64,000 nucleotides of DNA from the NCBI RefSeq assembly GCF_001884135.1, contig NZ_MAOC01000081.1, positions 62,001 through 126,000 on the forward strand. Direction: 5' to 3'. Every line of letters starts with the position of its first letter. Position 1 is the first letter of the stretch. Both the position numbers and the translations under genes were made by a program. This document shows positions 50,388 through 59,121 of this stretch, piece by piece. This DNA comes from Bacillus nitratireducens. Its GTDB lineage: Bacteria; Bacillota; Bacilli; Bacillales; Bacillaceae_G. The notes beneath the pieces are model-generated. The model saw only the letters and a list, made by a program, of their open reading frames with translations. It did no database searches and was not told the DNA's origin.

Positions 50388-52148
50388 TTGTTTTCAGTAT
50401 TACTAAAGTTAAGCTGGTTTTTTAGGGAGCATTGGAAAAGGTATAGTATCGCAATTGGGGTACTTTTAATTGTAAACGTGATAGAGGTAATTCCTCCGAA
50501 AGTATTAGGTATTACAATTGATAACATTAAAACAGGAGCCTTAACGAACGAGGCGATTATGCAATATATTTTTATTTTACTTGGGGTAACGATTGGTGGG
50601 TATGTGCTTACTTTCATTTGGCAGCACCAACTATTTGGCGGTGCGTTCGTACTTGAGAAAACGATGCGTTCAAAATTTATGGGGCATTTACTCAAGATGA
50701 CACCGACGTTTTATCAAAAAAATCGTACTGGCGATTTAATGGCGAGAGCGACGAATGATTTAAAAGCAATCTCCATGACAGCTGGTTTTGGTATATTAAC
50801 GCTCGTTGATTCTAGTCTATATATGCTTACAATCGTTTGTATGATGGGCTTTTCAATTAGTTGGCAGTTAACATTTGCTGCGCTTATACCGCTTCCGATT
50901 ATGGCGTTTGCAATGAATAGGTACGGAAAGAAATTGCATGAACGATTTACAGTCGCGCAAGATGCGTTCGGGGATATGAACGATAAAGTACTTGAATCAA
51001 TTGCGGGTGTGCGTGTTATTCGTGCGTATGTACAGGAGGATGCTGATCAAGAAAGGTTTCATCATTTAGGAGATGACGTATACGAGAAAAATATGAGAGT
51101 AGCAAGAATCGATGCATTATTCCAGCCGACTGTGAAAATGCTTGTCGGTCTTAGTTATTTAATTGGTTTAGTGTACGGTGCATATCTCGTATTCCAATCA
51201 AAAGTGACACTTGGGGAGCTCGTTTCTTTTAACGTCTATTTAGGAATGATGATTTGGCCGATGTTTGCAATTGGTGAATTGATTAATGTTATGCAAAGAG
51301 GAAATGCGTCGCTCGACCGTGTAAATGAAACGTTAGCTTATGAACCGGATGTAAAGAATCCGAAAAATCCAAAGGTTGTACAAGAGCCAGATTACATTCA
51401 ATTTGATAACGTTACTTTTTCATATCCTTCATCAAATGAAACGAATTTGAAAAATGTTTCGTTCTCATTAAAACAAGGAGAGACACTTGGAGTTGTTGGG
51501 AAAACAGGGAGCGGGAAAACGACGCTCGTACGCCAGTTTCTTCGTCAATATCCACTTGGAGAAGGGGATATTGCAGTTTCTGATGTAAAGCTAGATAAAA
51601 TTCCGAATGATAACGTACTTGGCTGGATTGGGTATGTACCGCAGGAACACATTTTATTTTCAAAAACAGCGAAGGAAAATATTTTATTCGGAAACAGAGA
51701 AGCGACTGAAGAAGAACTTGAAAAAGCGATTGAAATAGCTGCGTTTAAAAAGGATTTAGAGTTTTTACCGGAAGGTTTAGAAACGCTCGTTGGAGAGAAA
51801 GGTGTTTCTTTATCAGGTGGACAAAAGCAAAGGATTTCGATTGCGAGAGCTGTTATTCAAAATCCGGAAATTTTAATTTTGGACGATTCTTTATCAGCTG
51901 TTGATGCTCGTACGGAAGCAGCGATTATTGAAAATATAAGAACAGAAAGAAGCGGGAAGACGACGATTATAACAACGCATCGTTTGTCAGCAGTGCAGCA
52001 TGCGGATTGGATTCTCGTTATGGATAACGGTGAGGTTATTGAAGAAGGTTCGCATGAAGCGCTCGTTCGAAATGGGGGCTGGTATGCAGAGCAGTTCGAA
52101 AGACAACAAGGTGAAAGTGAAAGTGCGGATAGTGGGGTGAAAATATGA
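50388..52148 (+). CDS. bmrC: Multidrug ABC exporter half-transporter BmrC (YheI)
   Basis: 586 residues, TTG start with GAAAGGAGAGG upstream. It has six helices in the first 310 residues, then a nucleotide-binding domain with Walker A GKTGSGKTT, signature LSGGQKQR and Walker B ILILDDSLSAVD. The residue after the Walker B aspartate is Asp instead of the catalytic Glu, so this half carries the degenerate site, as known for B. subtilis BmrC. Length matches (about 585). It forms a heterodimer with the next gene, which overlaps by four bases. Synteny with yheI-yheH-sspB-yheD-yheC-yheB-yheA supports the name. Confidence 0.9.
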   Translation: MFSVLLKLSWFFREHWKRYSIAIGVLLIVNVIEVIPPKVLGITIDNIKTGALTNEAIMQYIFILLGVTIGGYVLTFIWQHQLFGGAFVLEKTMRSKFMGHLLKMTPTFYQKNRTGDLMARATNDLKAISMTAGFGILTLVDSSLYMLTIVCMMGFSISWQLTFAALIPLPIMAFAMNRYGKKLHERFTVAQDAFGDMNDKVLESIAGVRVIRAYVQEDADQERFHHLGDDVYEKNMRVARIDALFQPTVKMLVGLSYLIGLVYGAYLVFQSKVTLGELVSFNVYLGMMIWPMFAIGELINVMQRGNASLDRVNETLAYEPDVKNPKNPKVVQEPDYIQFDNVTFSYPSSNETNLKNVSFSLKQGETLGVVGKTGSGKTTLVRQFLRQYPLGEGDIAVSDVKLDKIPNDNVLGWIGYVPQEHILFSKTAKENILFGNREATEEELEKAIEIAAFKKDLEFLPEGLETLVGEKGVSLSGGQKQRISIARAVIQNPEILILDDSLSAVDARTEAAIIENIRTERSGKTTIITTHRLSAVQHADWILVMDNGEVIEEGSHEALVRNGGWYAEQFERQQGESESADSGVKI

Positions 52149-54145
52149 GTGTTTCAAAACGATTGTTTCAATACGCGATGAAAGTAAAAGGGCCGATTTT
52201 TGCAGCGATGGCGATGCTATTTGTTTTCGTTATTGCAGAACTAGCGGGTCCTTTCGTCGCAAAAACGATGATCGATGAGCATATCGTTGGAATAGAGAGA
52301 CCTTGGTATGAAACAGAAAAGAGTGAGGATGCTGTTTCATATAATGGCGCCTTGTATAAGCGAAGTGATCGCTTTGAGGAAGGTGAGAAAAAGGGGAAAG
52401 AGGTTCGGGTTATTCAAGTTGGTTTTCAGTACTATTTTGTACCGAATAAAATAACGCTTGAAGGAACTCGTTCTGTTAAGGGTGATGTACTTACAGTACA
52501 AAGTGGTAAGGCAGTGCAGGTTTATAAAGCGAAAGCCTTAACGAAAGAGGAAGTATTTGCGTTTTATAAACCAGAAATAAATCGGTTATTACTACTCGGC
52601 GGTGGATATTTCGCTTTATTAGTAGTTGTATCATTATTTGCATACGGAAAGCAGTTCTTCTTACAGAAGGCAGCAAACAAAATTATTCAAATTATGAGGG
52701 AGGATGTCTTTTCTCATATACAAACGTTACCAATTCGTTATTTCGATCATTTACCAGCAGGGAAAATTGTATCGCGTGTAACGAATGATACAGAAGCGAT
52801 TCGTGATTTATATGTGACAGTACTTGCAACATTCGTCTCTAGTATCATCTATATCATCGGGATTTTTGCTGCGCTATTTTTACTTGATGTAAAACTGGCG
52901 GCGCTATGCTTACTCATCATTCCAATTTTAATTGTTTGGGCGATTATGTATAGAAAGTATGCGTCTGTATACAATCATAAAATGCGTTCTCGTTTATCGG
53001 ATATTAACGGAACGGTGAATGAATCGATTCAAGGTATGCCAATTATTCAAGCATTTCGCCAAGAACGTGAAACGAAGAAGGAATTTGAAGAACTTAATGG
53101 CGATTATTTTAAATATCAAAATAAAATTTTGAATTTAAATGCAGCAACTTCGCATAACTTAGTGTCTGTATTAAGAAATATCGCTTTTACAGGTGTAATT
53201 TGGTATTTCGGTGGTGCTTCATTAAGTGCTTCGGGGCTCCTTTCTCTAGGGATACTATATGCTTTCGTCGATTATTTAACGAGATTATTCTCGCCAATTA
53301 CGAATATGGTGAACCAACTTGCAAACTTAGAGCAGGCGCGCGTTGCATCAGAACGTGTCTTTGAATTGCTAGAGGAAAAGGGAGAGGCAGTAGAGGAAGA
53401 GCGTATGCCTCGCTTAAACGGAAATGTGAAATTCGATAATGTTTCGTTTTCTTACAATGGAAAAGACGAAGTGTTAAAAAATATTTCTTTTGAAGCGAAA
53501 CAAGGGGAGACAGTGGCACTTGTTGGTCATACTGGATCAGGAAAAAGTTCCATTATGAACGTACTCTTTCAGTTTTATGAATTTCAAAAAGGAAAGCTTA
53601 CGATTGATGGTCATGATGTAACAGAGATGCCGAAACAAGCAACTCGTGAACATATGGGAATTGTACTACAAGATCCGTTTCTATTTAGCGGGACAGTGGC
53701 ATCCAATGTTAGCTTAGAGAATGAAAAAATTTCAAAAGATCGCATCGTAAAGGCGTTACGTGACGTTGGTGCTGAAAGGTTTGCAAACAATATAGATGAA
53801 GAAATTACGGAGAAAGGAAGTACACTTTCAACCGGAGAAAGACAGCTTATATCGTTTGCTAGGGCGCTTGCTTTTGATCCGGCGATTTTAATTTTAGATG
53901 AAGCGACTTCTAGTATTGATACAGAGACTGAAGCGATGATTCAACAAGCGCTAGAGGTTGTCAAGAAAGGACGAACGACGTTTATTATTGCTCATCGCCT
54001 TTCAACAATTAAAAGTGCAGATCAAATTATTGTACTTGATAGAGGAACGATTTTGGAAAAAGGATCTCATGATGAATTAATGAAAAAGCGCGGGCGTTAT
54101 TACGATATGTACAAAACGCAAATGGAAGGAAACCAGAGCGCTTAA
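52145..54145 (+). CDS. bmrD: Multidrug ABC exporter half-transporter BmrD (YheH)
   Basis: 666 residues. After helix 1 (about 18-40) there is a large extracytoplasmic insertion of about 110 residues, a hallmark of BmrD/YheH. Five more helices follow, then a nucleotide-binding domain with GHTGSGKSS, a variant signature LSTGERQL, and Walker B ILILDEATSSID with the catalytic Glu. Start ATG overlaps the bmrC stop (ATGA), giving coupled translation. Exports diverse drugs with BmrC. In B. subtilis the pair is induced by ribosome-targeting antibiotics. Confidence 0.91.
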   Translation: MSVSKRLFQYAMKVKGPIFAAMAMLFVFVIAELAGPFVAKTMIDEHIVGIERPWYETEKSEDAVSYNGALYKRSDRFEEGEKKGKEVRVIQVGFQYYFVPNKITLEGTRSVKGDVLTVQSGKAVQVYKAKALTKEEVFAFYKPEINRLLLLGGGYFALLVVVSLFAYGKQFFLQKAANKIIQIMREDVFSHIQTLPIRYFDHLPAGKIVSRVTNDTEAIRDLYVTVLATFVSSIIYIIGIFAALFLLDVKLAALCLLIIPILIVWAIMYRKYASVYNHKMRSRLSDINGTVNESIQGMPIIQAFRQERETKKEFEELNGDYFKYQNKILNLNAATSHNLVSVLRNIAFTGVIWYFGGASLSASGLLSLGILYAFVDYLTRLFSPITNMVNQLANLEQARVASERVFELLEEKGEAVEEERMPRLNGNVKFDNVSFSYNGKDEVLKNISFEAKQGETVALVGHTGSGKSSIMNVLFQFYEFQKGKLTIDGHDVTEMPKQATREHMGIVLQDPFLFSGTVASNVSLENEKISKDRIVKALRDVGAERFANNIDEEITEKGSTLSTGERQLISFARALAFDPAILILDEATSSIDTETEAMIQQALEVVKKGRTTFIIAHRLSTIKSADQIIVLDRGTILEKGSHDELMKKRGRYYDMYKTQMEGNQSA

Positions 54146-54155
54146 TATGTAGAGG

Positions 54156-54187
54156 GGAGAACTTGCGATTTTCGCAAGTTCTTTTTT
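54156..54187 (+). terminator. Terminator of bmrCD
   Basis: GAACTTGCGA-tttt-CGCAAGTTC followed by TTTTTT. Confidence 0.92.
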
Positions 54188-54452
54188 GATTGAATTGTCC
54201 GCTCAGAAGTTAACATATTTCACCGGCAGGAAAACTTATAAATAAGTAAGTATTGTTTTACCTTTTTCTATATAAATGCTATATTAAAAAATGTTACTTA
54301 TTTTTTGTATGTAGCGTTATTTTTCCATTTTGTTTGATTATGAAGAAAAAGGTTAAACTAAATAAGAACATTTTCATTGAAAAATTGTTCGAAATTGCAT
54401 ACAATCAATATAGTTTTTAAATTCCTATCAGAATACTTGGAGGACTACTATC
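54188..54452. other. Upstream region of the cystine uptake operon
   Basis: 265 bp, very AT-rich, with no S-box, T-box or other riboswitch visible. A possible -10 is TACAAT at about 54401 in GCATACAATCAATATAG. CymR-type control is known for related tcy genes, but I cannot point to a convincing site. Confidence 0.4.
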
Positions 54453-55250
54453 ATGAAAAAATTATTTTCAGTGCTTGCAGTAACTACATTAGCGATCGGG
54501 ATTGTAGCAGGCTGCGGTAAAGAAGAGAAAAAAGATACAGCTAGTCAAGATGCATTACAAAAGATTAAACAAAGCGGTGAGCTTGTAATTGGTACAGAAG
54601 GTACATATCCACCATTTACGTTTCACGATACAAACGATAAATTAACTGGATTTGACGTTGAATTAGCAGAAGAAGTTGCAAAACGTTTAGGTGTAAAACC
54701 TGTATTTAAAGAAACGCAATGGGATAGCTTACTTGCAGGAATAGATGCAAAACGTTTCGACATGGTTGCGAACGAAGTTGGTATTCGTGAAGATCGCCAA
54801 AAGAAATATGACTTCTCTAGTCCATATATTTCTTCTTCAGCAGCATTAGTTATTGCGAAAGATAAAGATAAACCTGCTACATTTGCTGACGTAAAAGGAT
54901 TAAAAGCAGCACAATCTTTAACAAGTAACTACGCAGATATTGCTAAGAAAAATGGTGCGGAAATCACAGGTGTAGAAGGATTTAGCCAAGCAGCAGAATT
55001 ATTAAGTTCCGGCCGCGTTGATTTCACAATCAATGATAAATTATCAGTGTTAAACTATTTAGAAACGAAAAAAGATGCAAAAATTAAAATTGTAGATACA
55101 GAAAAAGAAGCGTCACAAAGTGGATTCTTATTCCGTAAAGGTAGCGACAAACTTGTACAAGAAGTAAATAAAGCGTTAGAAGATATGAAAAAAGATGGTA
55201 CGTACGATAAAATAACGAAAAAATGGTTCGGTGAAAATGTATCTAAGTAG
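54453..55250 (+). CDS. tcyA: L-cystine ABC transporter substrate-binding lipoprotein TcyA-like
   Basis: 265 residues. Lipoprotein signal with lipobox IVAGC (Cys about 21), then a family-3 binding protein: ELVIGTEGTYPPFTFHD, GFDVELAEEVAKRLGVKPVFKETQWDSLLAGIDAKRFDMVAN, AQSLTSNYADIAKKNGAEI and the ending [10 protein letters not shown]. All are close to B. subtilis TcyA. Binds cystine outside the membrane for the permease and ATPase encoded next. TTGGAGGA lies upstream. Confidence 0.88.
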   Translation: MKKLFSVLAVTTLAIGIVAGCGKEEKKDTASQDALQKIKQSGELVIGTEGTYPPFTFHDTNDKLTGFDVELAEEVAKRLGVKPVFKETQWDSLLAGIDAKRFDMVANEVGIREDRQKKYDFSSPYISSSAALVIAKDKDKPATFADVKGLKAAQSLTSNYADIAKKNGAEITGVEGFSQAAELLSSGRVDFTINDKLSVLNYLETKKDAKIKIVDTEKEASQSGFLFRKGSDKLVQEVNKALEDMKKDGTYDKITKKWFGENVSK

Positions 55251-55935
55251 CGCATTGATGTCAGATCGATTGTCTACTTGGATGGATATTATGCAGACTT
55301 CCTTCGCGCCTATGCTGAAGGAAGCTGTCTTTACGACAATTCCGTTAACGCTTATTACATTTATTATCGGTATTATACTTGCGACGTTAACAGCGCTCGC
55401 ACGTATTTCAGGTAGTCGTATTTTACAATGGATTGCTCGTATCTATGTATCTATCATTCGCGGAACGCCACTTCTTGTACAGTTATTTATTATTTTCTAT
55501 GGTCTTCCAACTCTTAATATTGAAGTTGAGCCATATACAGCAGCAATTATTGGCTTTTCATTAAATGTTGGTGCATATGCATCTGAAATTATTCGTGCTT
55601 CTATTCTTTCTATTCCGAAAGGACAGTGGGAAGCGGCTTACACAATTGGGATGACATATCCGCAAGCATTAAAACGTGTTATTTTACCGCAAGCAACGCG
55701 TGTATCTATTCCGCCGCTTTCGAATACATTTATTAGTTTAGTGAAGGATACGTCATTAGCATCGTTAATTTTAGTAACAGAAATGTTCCGAAAAGCGCAG
55801 GAAATTGCGGCAATGAACTATGAGTTTTTAATTGTTTATTTCGAAGCAGGTCTAATTTATTGGGTAATTTGCTTCTTATTATCTATCGTGCAACAAATAT
55901 TAGAAAAACGTTCTGAACGTTATACTCTAAAATAA
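55231..55935 (+). CDS. tcyB: L-cystine ABC transporter permease TcyB-like
   Basis: 234 residues (same length as B. subtilis TcyB), five helices. Signature of the HisM/ArtQ-type permease: [18 protein letters not shown] and the EAA loop [25 protein letters not shown]. The frame overlaps the end of tcyA. GTG 55231 or ATG 55237 are the likely starts, without a strong ribosome site, so coupling to tcyA translation is probable. Confidence 0.88.
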   Translation: MKMYLSSALMSDRLSTWMDIMQTSFAPMLKEAVFTTIPLTLITFIIGIILATLTALARISGSRILQWIARIYVSIIRGTPLLVQLFIIFYGLPTLNIEVEPYTAAIIGFSLNVGAYASEIIRASILSIPKGQWEAAYTIGMTYPQALKRVILPQATRVSIPPLSNTFISLVKDTSLASLILVTEMFRKAQEIAAMNYEFLIVYFEAGLIYWVICFLLSIVQQILEKRSERYTLK

Positions 55936-55963
55936 CCCTTTCATAAAAGGAGTTTTTGTTTTT

Positions 55964-56698
55964 ATGATTTCAATTCAACATTTACAAAAAAGTTTCGGAG
56001 ATAATACCGTACTAAAGCATATAGATTTATCAGTTGAGAAGGGCGAAGTGGTTGTTATTATCGGGCCATCTGGATCTGGTAAAACGACATTCTTACGTTG
56101 CCTCAACGTGTTAGAAACGCCGAATGCTGGTAACATTCGTATCGGCAATAAAGAGCTTAATTTCTCTCAAAAAGTATCGAAGAAAGATATTGTAAATCTT
56201 CGTACGCAAACAGGTATGGTATTCCAACACCATAATCTATTTCCTCATTTAACAGCACTTCAAAATGTAATGGAAGGTCTCGTTACAGTGAAAAAGATGG
56301 AGAAAGAAGAAGCGAAGAAAAAAGCAAACTATTTCCTTGAAAAAGTTGGCCTTGCGGATAAAGTAGACTTATATCCGTTCCAATTATCAGGCGGACAACA
56401 ACAGCGCGTTGGAATCGCTCGTGCGCTTGCGATGGAGCCGGAAGTTTTACTATTTGATGAACCAACGTCAGCACTTGATCCTGAGCTAGTTCAAGAAGTT
56501 TTAAAGGTTATGAAAGAACTTGCTAAAGAAGGAATGACGATGGTTATTGTAACGCATGAAATGCGCTTTGCTCATCAAATTGCGAACCGTGTTATTTTCA
56601 TGGATGGCGGTGTCGTTGTCGAACAAGGTACACCGGAAGATGTATTTACAAATCCGACAGAAGAACGAACGAAGAAGTTTTTACAAATGTTGCAATAA
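55964..56698 (+). CDS. tcyC: L-cystine ABC transporter ATP-binding protein TcyC-like
   Basis: 244 residues of the polar-amino-acid ATPase family: Walker [11 protein letters not shown]-loop [10 protein letters not shown], signature LSGGQQQR, Walker [15 protein letters not shown], switch VTHEMRFA. Third gene of the tcyABC operon; AAAAGGAG lies upstream. Ends at a terminator shared with the convergent SASP gene. Confidence 0.91.
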   Translation: MISIQHLQKSFGDNTVLKHIDLSVEKGEVVVIIGPSGSGKTTFLRCLNVLETPNAGNIRIGNKELNFSQKVSKKDIVNLRTQTGMVFQHHNLFPHLTALQNVMEGLVTVKKMEKEEAKKKANYFLEKVGLADKVDLYPFQLSGGQQQRVGIARALAMEPEVLLFDEPTSALDPELVQEVLKVMKELAKEGMTMVIVTHEMRFAHQIANRVIFMDGGVVVEQGTPEDVFTNPTEERTKKFLQMLQ

Positions 56699-56703
56699 AT
56701 TAA

Positions 56704-56740
56704 GGAAGGTCTCAAGGCATATGCCTTGAGACCTTTTTGC
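56704..56740 (+). terminator. Bidirectional terminator between tcyC and the SASP gene
   Basis: AAGGTCTCAAGGCATATGCCTTGAGACCTTTTT, near-perfect 15-bp stem. Confidence 0.93.
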
Positions 56741-56749
56741 CATATATAT

Positions 56750-56953
56750 TTATTTTTGGAATCCGCCAAGGCTTTGCTCAGCCATTGCAACTAGACGTTT
56801 TGTGATTTCTCCACCAACAGAACCGTTAGCACGAGCCGTAGAATCTGCTCCTAATTGTACACCAAATTCTTGAGCGATTTCGTACTTCATTTGATCGATT
56901 GCAGCTGTTGCTCCTGGTACTACTAATTGATTGTAAGAACTTTGGTTTGCCAT
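56750..56953 (-). CDS. sspB: Alpha/beta-type small acid-soluble spore protein
   Basis: 67 residues. [15 protein letters not shown] at the start, the GPR-protease cleavage region [11 protein letters not shown] and the DNA-binding segment [30 protein letters not shown] are diagnostic. It saturates DNA in the forespore and protects it against UV and heat, then serves as an amino acid store at germination. The position between bmrCD and yheD matches sspB of B. subtilis. AAGGAGG lies upstream. Its sigma-G-type promoter lies beyond a tRNA-like element (see 56990-57094). Confidence 0.93.
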   Translation of the reverse strand: MANQSSYNQLVVPGATAAIDQMKYEIAQEFGVQLGADSTARANGSVGGEITKRLVAMAEQSLGGFQK

Positions 56954-56989
56954 AGGAATATATCCTCCTTAGAGTTATAAAAATTTTTT

Positions 56990-57043
56990 TGGTTGGACTA
57001 GCTGGATTTGAACCAGATTATCGCCCCGTTTGGCGCTAATCCA
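56990..57043 (-). ncRNA. Compact tRNA-like element with encoded CCA
   Basis: On the minus strand TGGATTA (57043-57037) can form seven pairs with TAGTCCA (57000-56994). A discriminator A and CCA follow (56993-56990). Between them is a T-arm CTGG-TTCAAAT-CCAG with the GGTTCAAATCC consensus, and one hairpin CGCC-AAACGG-GGCG. There is no D arm and no normal anticodon arm, and the total is only about 54 nt. GATTA/TAATC flanking the hairpin offers an alternative fold. It may correspond to the pseudo-tRNA / 'tRNA-Other' annotated in B. cereus-group genomes; this identification is from memory. Confidence 0.65.
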
Positions 57044-57065
57044 TCGGTAATTAAGTTTGTACTCA

Positions 57066-57094
57066 TAGTATGGATGTTACCTAGAAAGATATAC
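57066..57094 (-). promoter_or_regulatory. Candidate sigma-G promoter for the tRNA-like element and sspB
   Basis: Minus strand GTATA (57094-57090), 17 bp, CATACTA (57072-57066). It fits the sigma-G consensus (GNATR / CATNNTA) and would start about 105 nt upstream of the SASP start codon, before the tRNA-like element. Confidence 0.55.
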
Positions 57095-57379
57095 AAAATA
57101 ATAATTTGTAAATTTTGTAAAAAAATCTTCGCTATTTTGTAAATTATGAAATAAGAGTAATCGTTGTATTTTTAAGAAAGAAGGCTAAACTAAGAGCGAA
57201 ATCATCTGCGTTTAAATTCTATATACAATCAGCTGTGCTTACAGCTTAGTAAAATAAAAATTAAATTGGTATCAACTTCATAGTTCTGTTTGAATCCGGG
57301 ATGGGGCAGGAAAAGGTACTGACTGACCGCTCCTATGCACGGCTAGAATCTAAAAAGGATAACATATGGAGGAATCACG
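57095..57379. other. Intergenic region with a GC-richer segment
   Basis: AT-rich until about 57285; then 57290-57350 is clearly richer in G and C than its surroundings. It can form AGGA.GGT-actgactg-ACC.TCCT (57308-57335). It precedes the zinc-ribbon gene. No known RNA family recognised. Confidence 0.35.
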
Positions 57380-57625
57380 ATGGGAATTTGCCCGCTTTGC
57401 AACGCATTAGAATCACAAACATATTCTTGTCAAAATTGCCAAGGTATACTCCAAGATTATGGGAAAACTGTAGATTACATAGACGATTATAGTGCGTATA
57501 TGGATCAAGAATTATTGCGTGCAGTAGATGGTTTAACACATAGTAATTCACAAGAGTACTGCAATCATGTTTTTTATTGCGGGATGTGTAATGTGGAAAC
57601 AGAGGTTGTAGTGAAACTTGTGTAA
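57380..57625 (+). CDS. Small zinc-ribbon-like protein
   Basis: 81 residues with two N-terminal CxxC pairs (CPLCN, CQNCQ) and a later C...CGMC (YCNHVFYCGMCN), suggesting one or two zinc sites. The middle is acidic (DYIDDYSAYMDQE). TGGAGGAA lies upstream of the ATG. It occupies the place of yheE in the B. subtilis yhe block but does not look like it. Unknown function; possibly sporulation-related by position. Confidence 0.72.
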   Translation: MGICPLCNALESQTYSCQNCQGILQDYGKTVDYIDDYSAYMDQELLRAVDGLTHSNSQEYCNHVFYCGMCNVETEVVVKLV

Positions 57626-57627
57626 AT

Positions 57628-57664
57628 AGAAAACTTCCACCTTATGAGTGAGGTGGAAGTTTTT
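57628..57664 (+). terminator. Bidirectional terminator
   Basis: AAAACTTCCACCT-tatgagtg-AGGTGGAAGTTTTTG, between convergent genes; it overlaps the yheD 3' end. Confidence 0.9.
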
Positions 57665-59102
57665 GTTTTTTTATTTGTGAGTTAATCATAGGGGACGGGA
57701 TATTGTCAGTGTTAGGTGCAGGATTTGATTGTATTTGAGATATTTTTTCTTTCGAATCGCGCAAAGAGTGTTCAGTTAAATAGATGGCATATTCATAAAA
57801 TAATTGGCGCGTAAGCTCGCTTTGTTCTTTTAACTTTTCATCTTGGAATACAGTTCGCCCCGGTTTAGAATTTGCTTCAAATAACCACGGATTTTCTGCT
57901 GTATCTAAACCGATATCGAAACCAATCTCTCCAATGTTCCCGGTTACTTGCCCGTCAAGTGCATAGCTGATTTGTAAGGCTGTTTGTTTTAGTTTATTTT
58001 CAATTTGAACTTGCTTTGTTGAATCGGGAAATAGTTCTTGAAGTAATTTCGTATCACCGCCGCTATTTACATGAGTCGTTAAGCTACCTTTGCCGGCGAT
58101 TTTTGCGACGATTGCACTGACTACCCAATTACCAAAATGGTTTTTATTTGTATGAATGCGAAAATCGACGGGTTGCCCTTCGAAGCGGAGCAATGAGATA
58201 CCTTGTTGTACGATAAACTTTTTTAAATCATGTCCTTTTAACACATGGTTAAGAAGTGCTTCTAATGATTGATACTTTCTTAGTTTATTTTGGTCATTTT
58301 CACGATAACGACAATAGTAGCGATTTTCAGTTTGAGAATAGAGTATTTGATGAATGTTTCTTCCAAAGCTACCATGTATCGGCTTCATATAAATGTACTT
58401 ATACGTACCGAGAAGTCGTTCTACTTGTTCAAAATGTTGAAATACTTCTGTTTTTGGTAAGAATGGTTTCATTGAATCTTCTTTCATTAGAAGGCGATGC
58501 ACTTCCCATTTGTTGAAAAACCCTGGATTAAACCATGGAATCGCATAGTCGCATTCTAATCGTTTTTTTGCTCTTATGATAGGTTTGTAATTTTCTGCTT
58601 GGCGATTTGGTAAACGGTCGTAAATGACATTTGGTAAAGGGACTTTGTTTTTTACCCATTTGCTATCTTGAAAGAAGTACCCTTCAATTGTTTCCTCTTC
58701 CCAGTTTATATGTTGAAGGCCAAAGACAAATACAAATGGCTGCAATGTGAATGGTGGTGTTAATAATTCACCGAGAGAGATGGAACGACTCCCTAAAGGA
58801 GAATTAGAATCATCGTTAAAGCCAGTTGTGAAAATCCCGATTAATGGGCCGAAAACAATGGTTTGATTGTGTAAGAAGGCATGGATTGTTGCTGAATGCG
58901 GTAGTAAAAGATCGGCTGCAATCTGTTCGCCAATAATAATTTCTCGCGTGAATGAATAATGAATTTTAATATTCTCACATGCAATATAACGTAAGCCAAA
59001 GGAAAGGGATGTAATTGGCGGTGTAATAGAAAAAACGTAAGGTAAAGTAATACTATTTGGATGCTCATCTGAAATACTTAATGTATATATGTGCTCTTTC
59101 AA
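57642..59102 (-). CDS. yheD: YheD-like ATP-grasp protein, spore coat associated
   Basis: 486 residues. The N-terminal half (about 1-190) belongs to the YheC/D family. The C-terminal ATP-grasp fold (about 195-445) has KPIHGSFGRNIHQI, QGISLLRFEGQPVDFRIHTNKN and the metal-binding ...GEIGFDIGLDTAENPWLFEANSKPGR. Family members are endospore-coat-associated proteins of unknown ligase activity. A Ser/Pro/Lys-rich tail of about 40 residues is extra compared with B. subtilis YheD (about 453). Follows yheC on the same strand (19-bp gap). Confidence 0.85.
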   Translation of the reverse strand: MKEHIYTLSISDEHPNSITLPYVFSITPPITSLSFGLRYIACENIKIHYSFTREIIIGEQIAADLLLPHSATIHAFLHNQTIVFGPLIGIFTTGFNDDSNSPLGSRSISLGELLTPPFTLQPFVFVFGLQHINWEEETIEGYFFQDSKWVKNKVPLPNVIYDRLPNRQAENYKPIIRAKKRLECDYAIPWFNPGFFNKWEVHRLLMKEDSMKPFLPKTEVFQHFEQVERLLGTYKYIYMKPIHGSFGRNIHQILYSQTENRYYCRYRENDQNKLRKYQSLEALLNHVLKGHDLKKFIVQQGISLLRFEGQPVDFRIHTNKNHFGNWVVSAIVAKIAGKGSLTTHVNSGGDTKLLQELFPDSTKQVQIENKLKQTALQISYALDGQVTGNIGEIGFDIGLDTAENPWLFEANSKPGRTVFQDEKLKEQSELTRQLFYEYAIYLTEHSLRDSKEKISQIQSNPAPNTDNIPSPMINSQIKKQKLPPHS

Positions 59103-59121
59103 CGGGGGTCTCCTCCTTTCG

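Noticed and set aside
57301-57492. 63-codon ORF overlapping the start of the zinc-ribbon gene
   Set aside because: Different frame from the CxxC-containing protein, no ribosome site, not domain-like.
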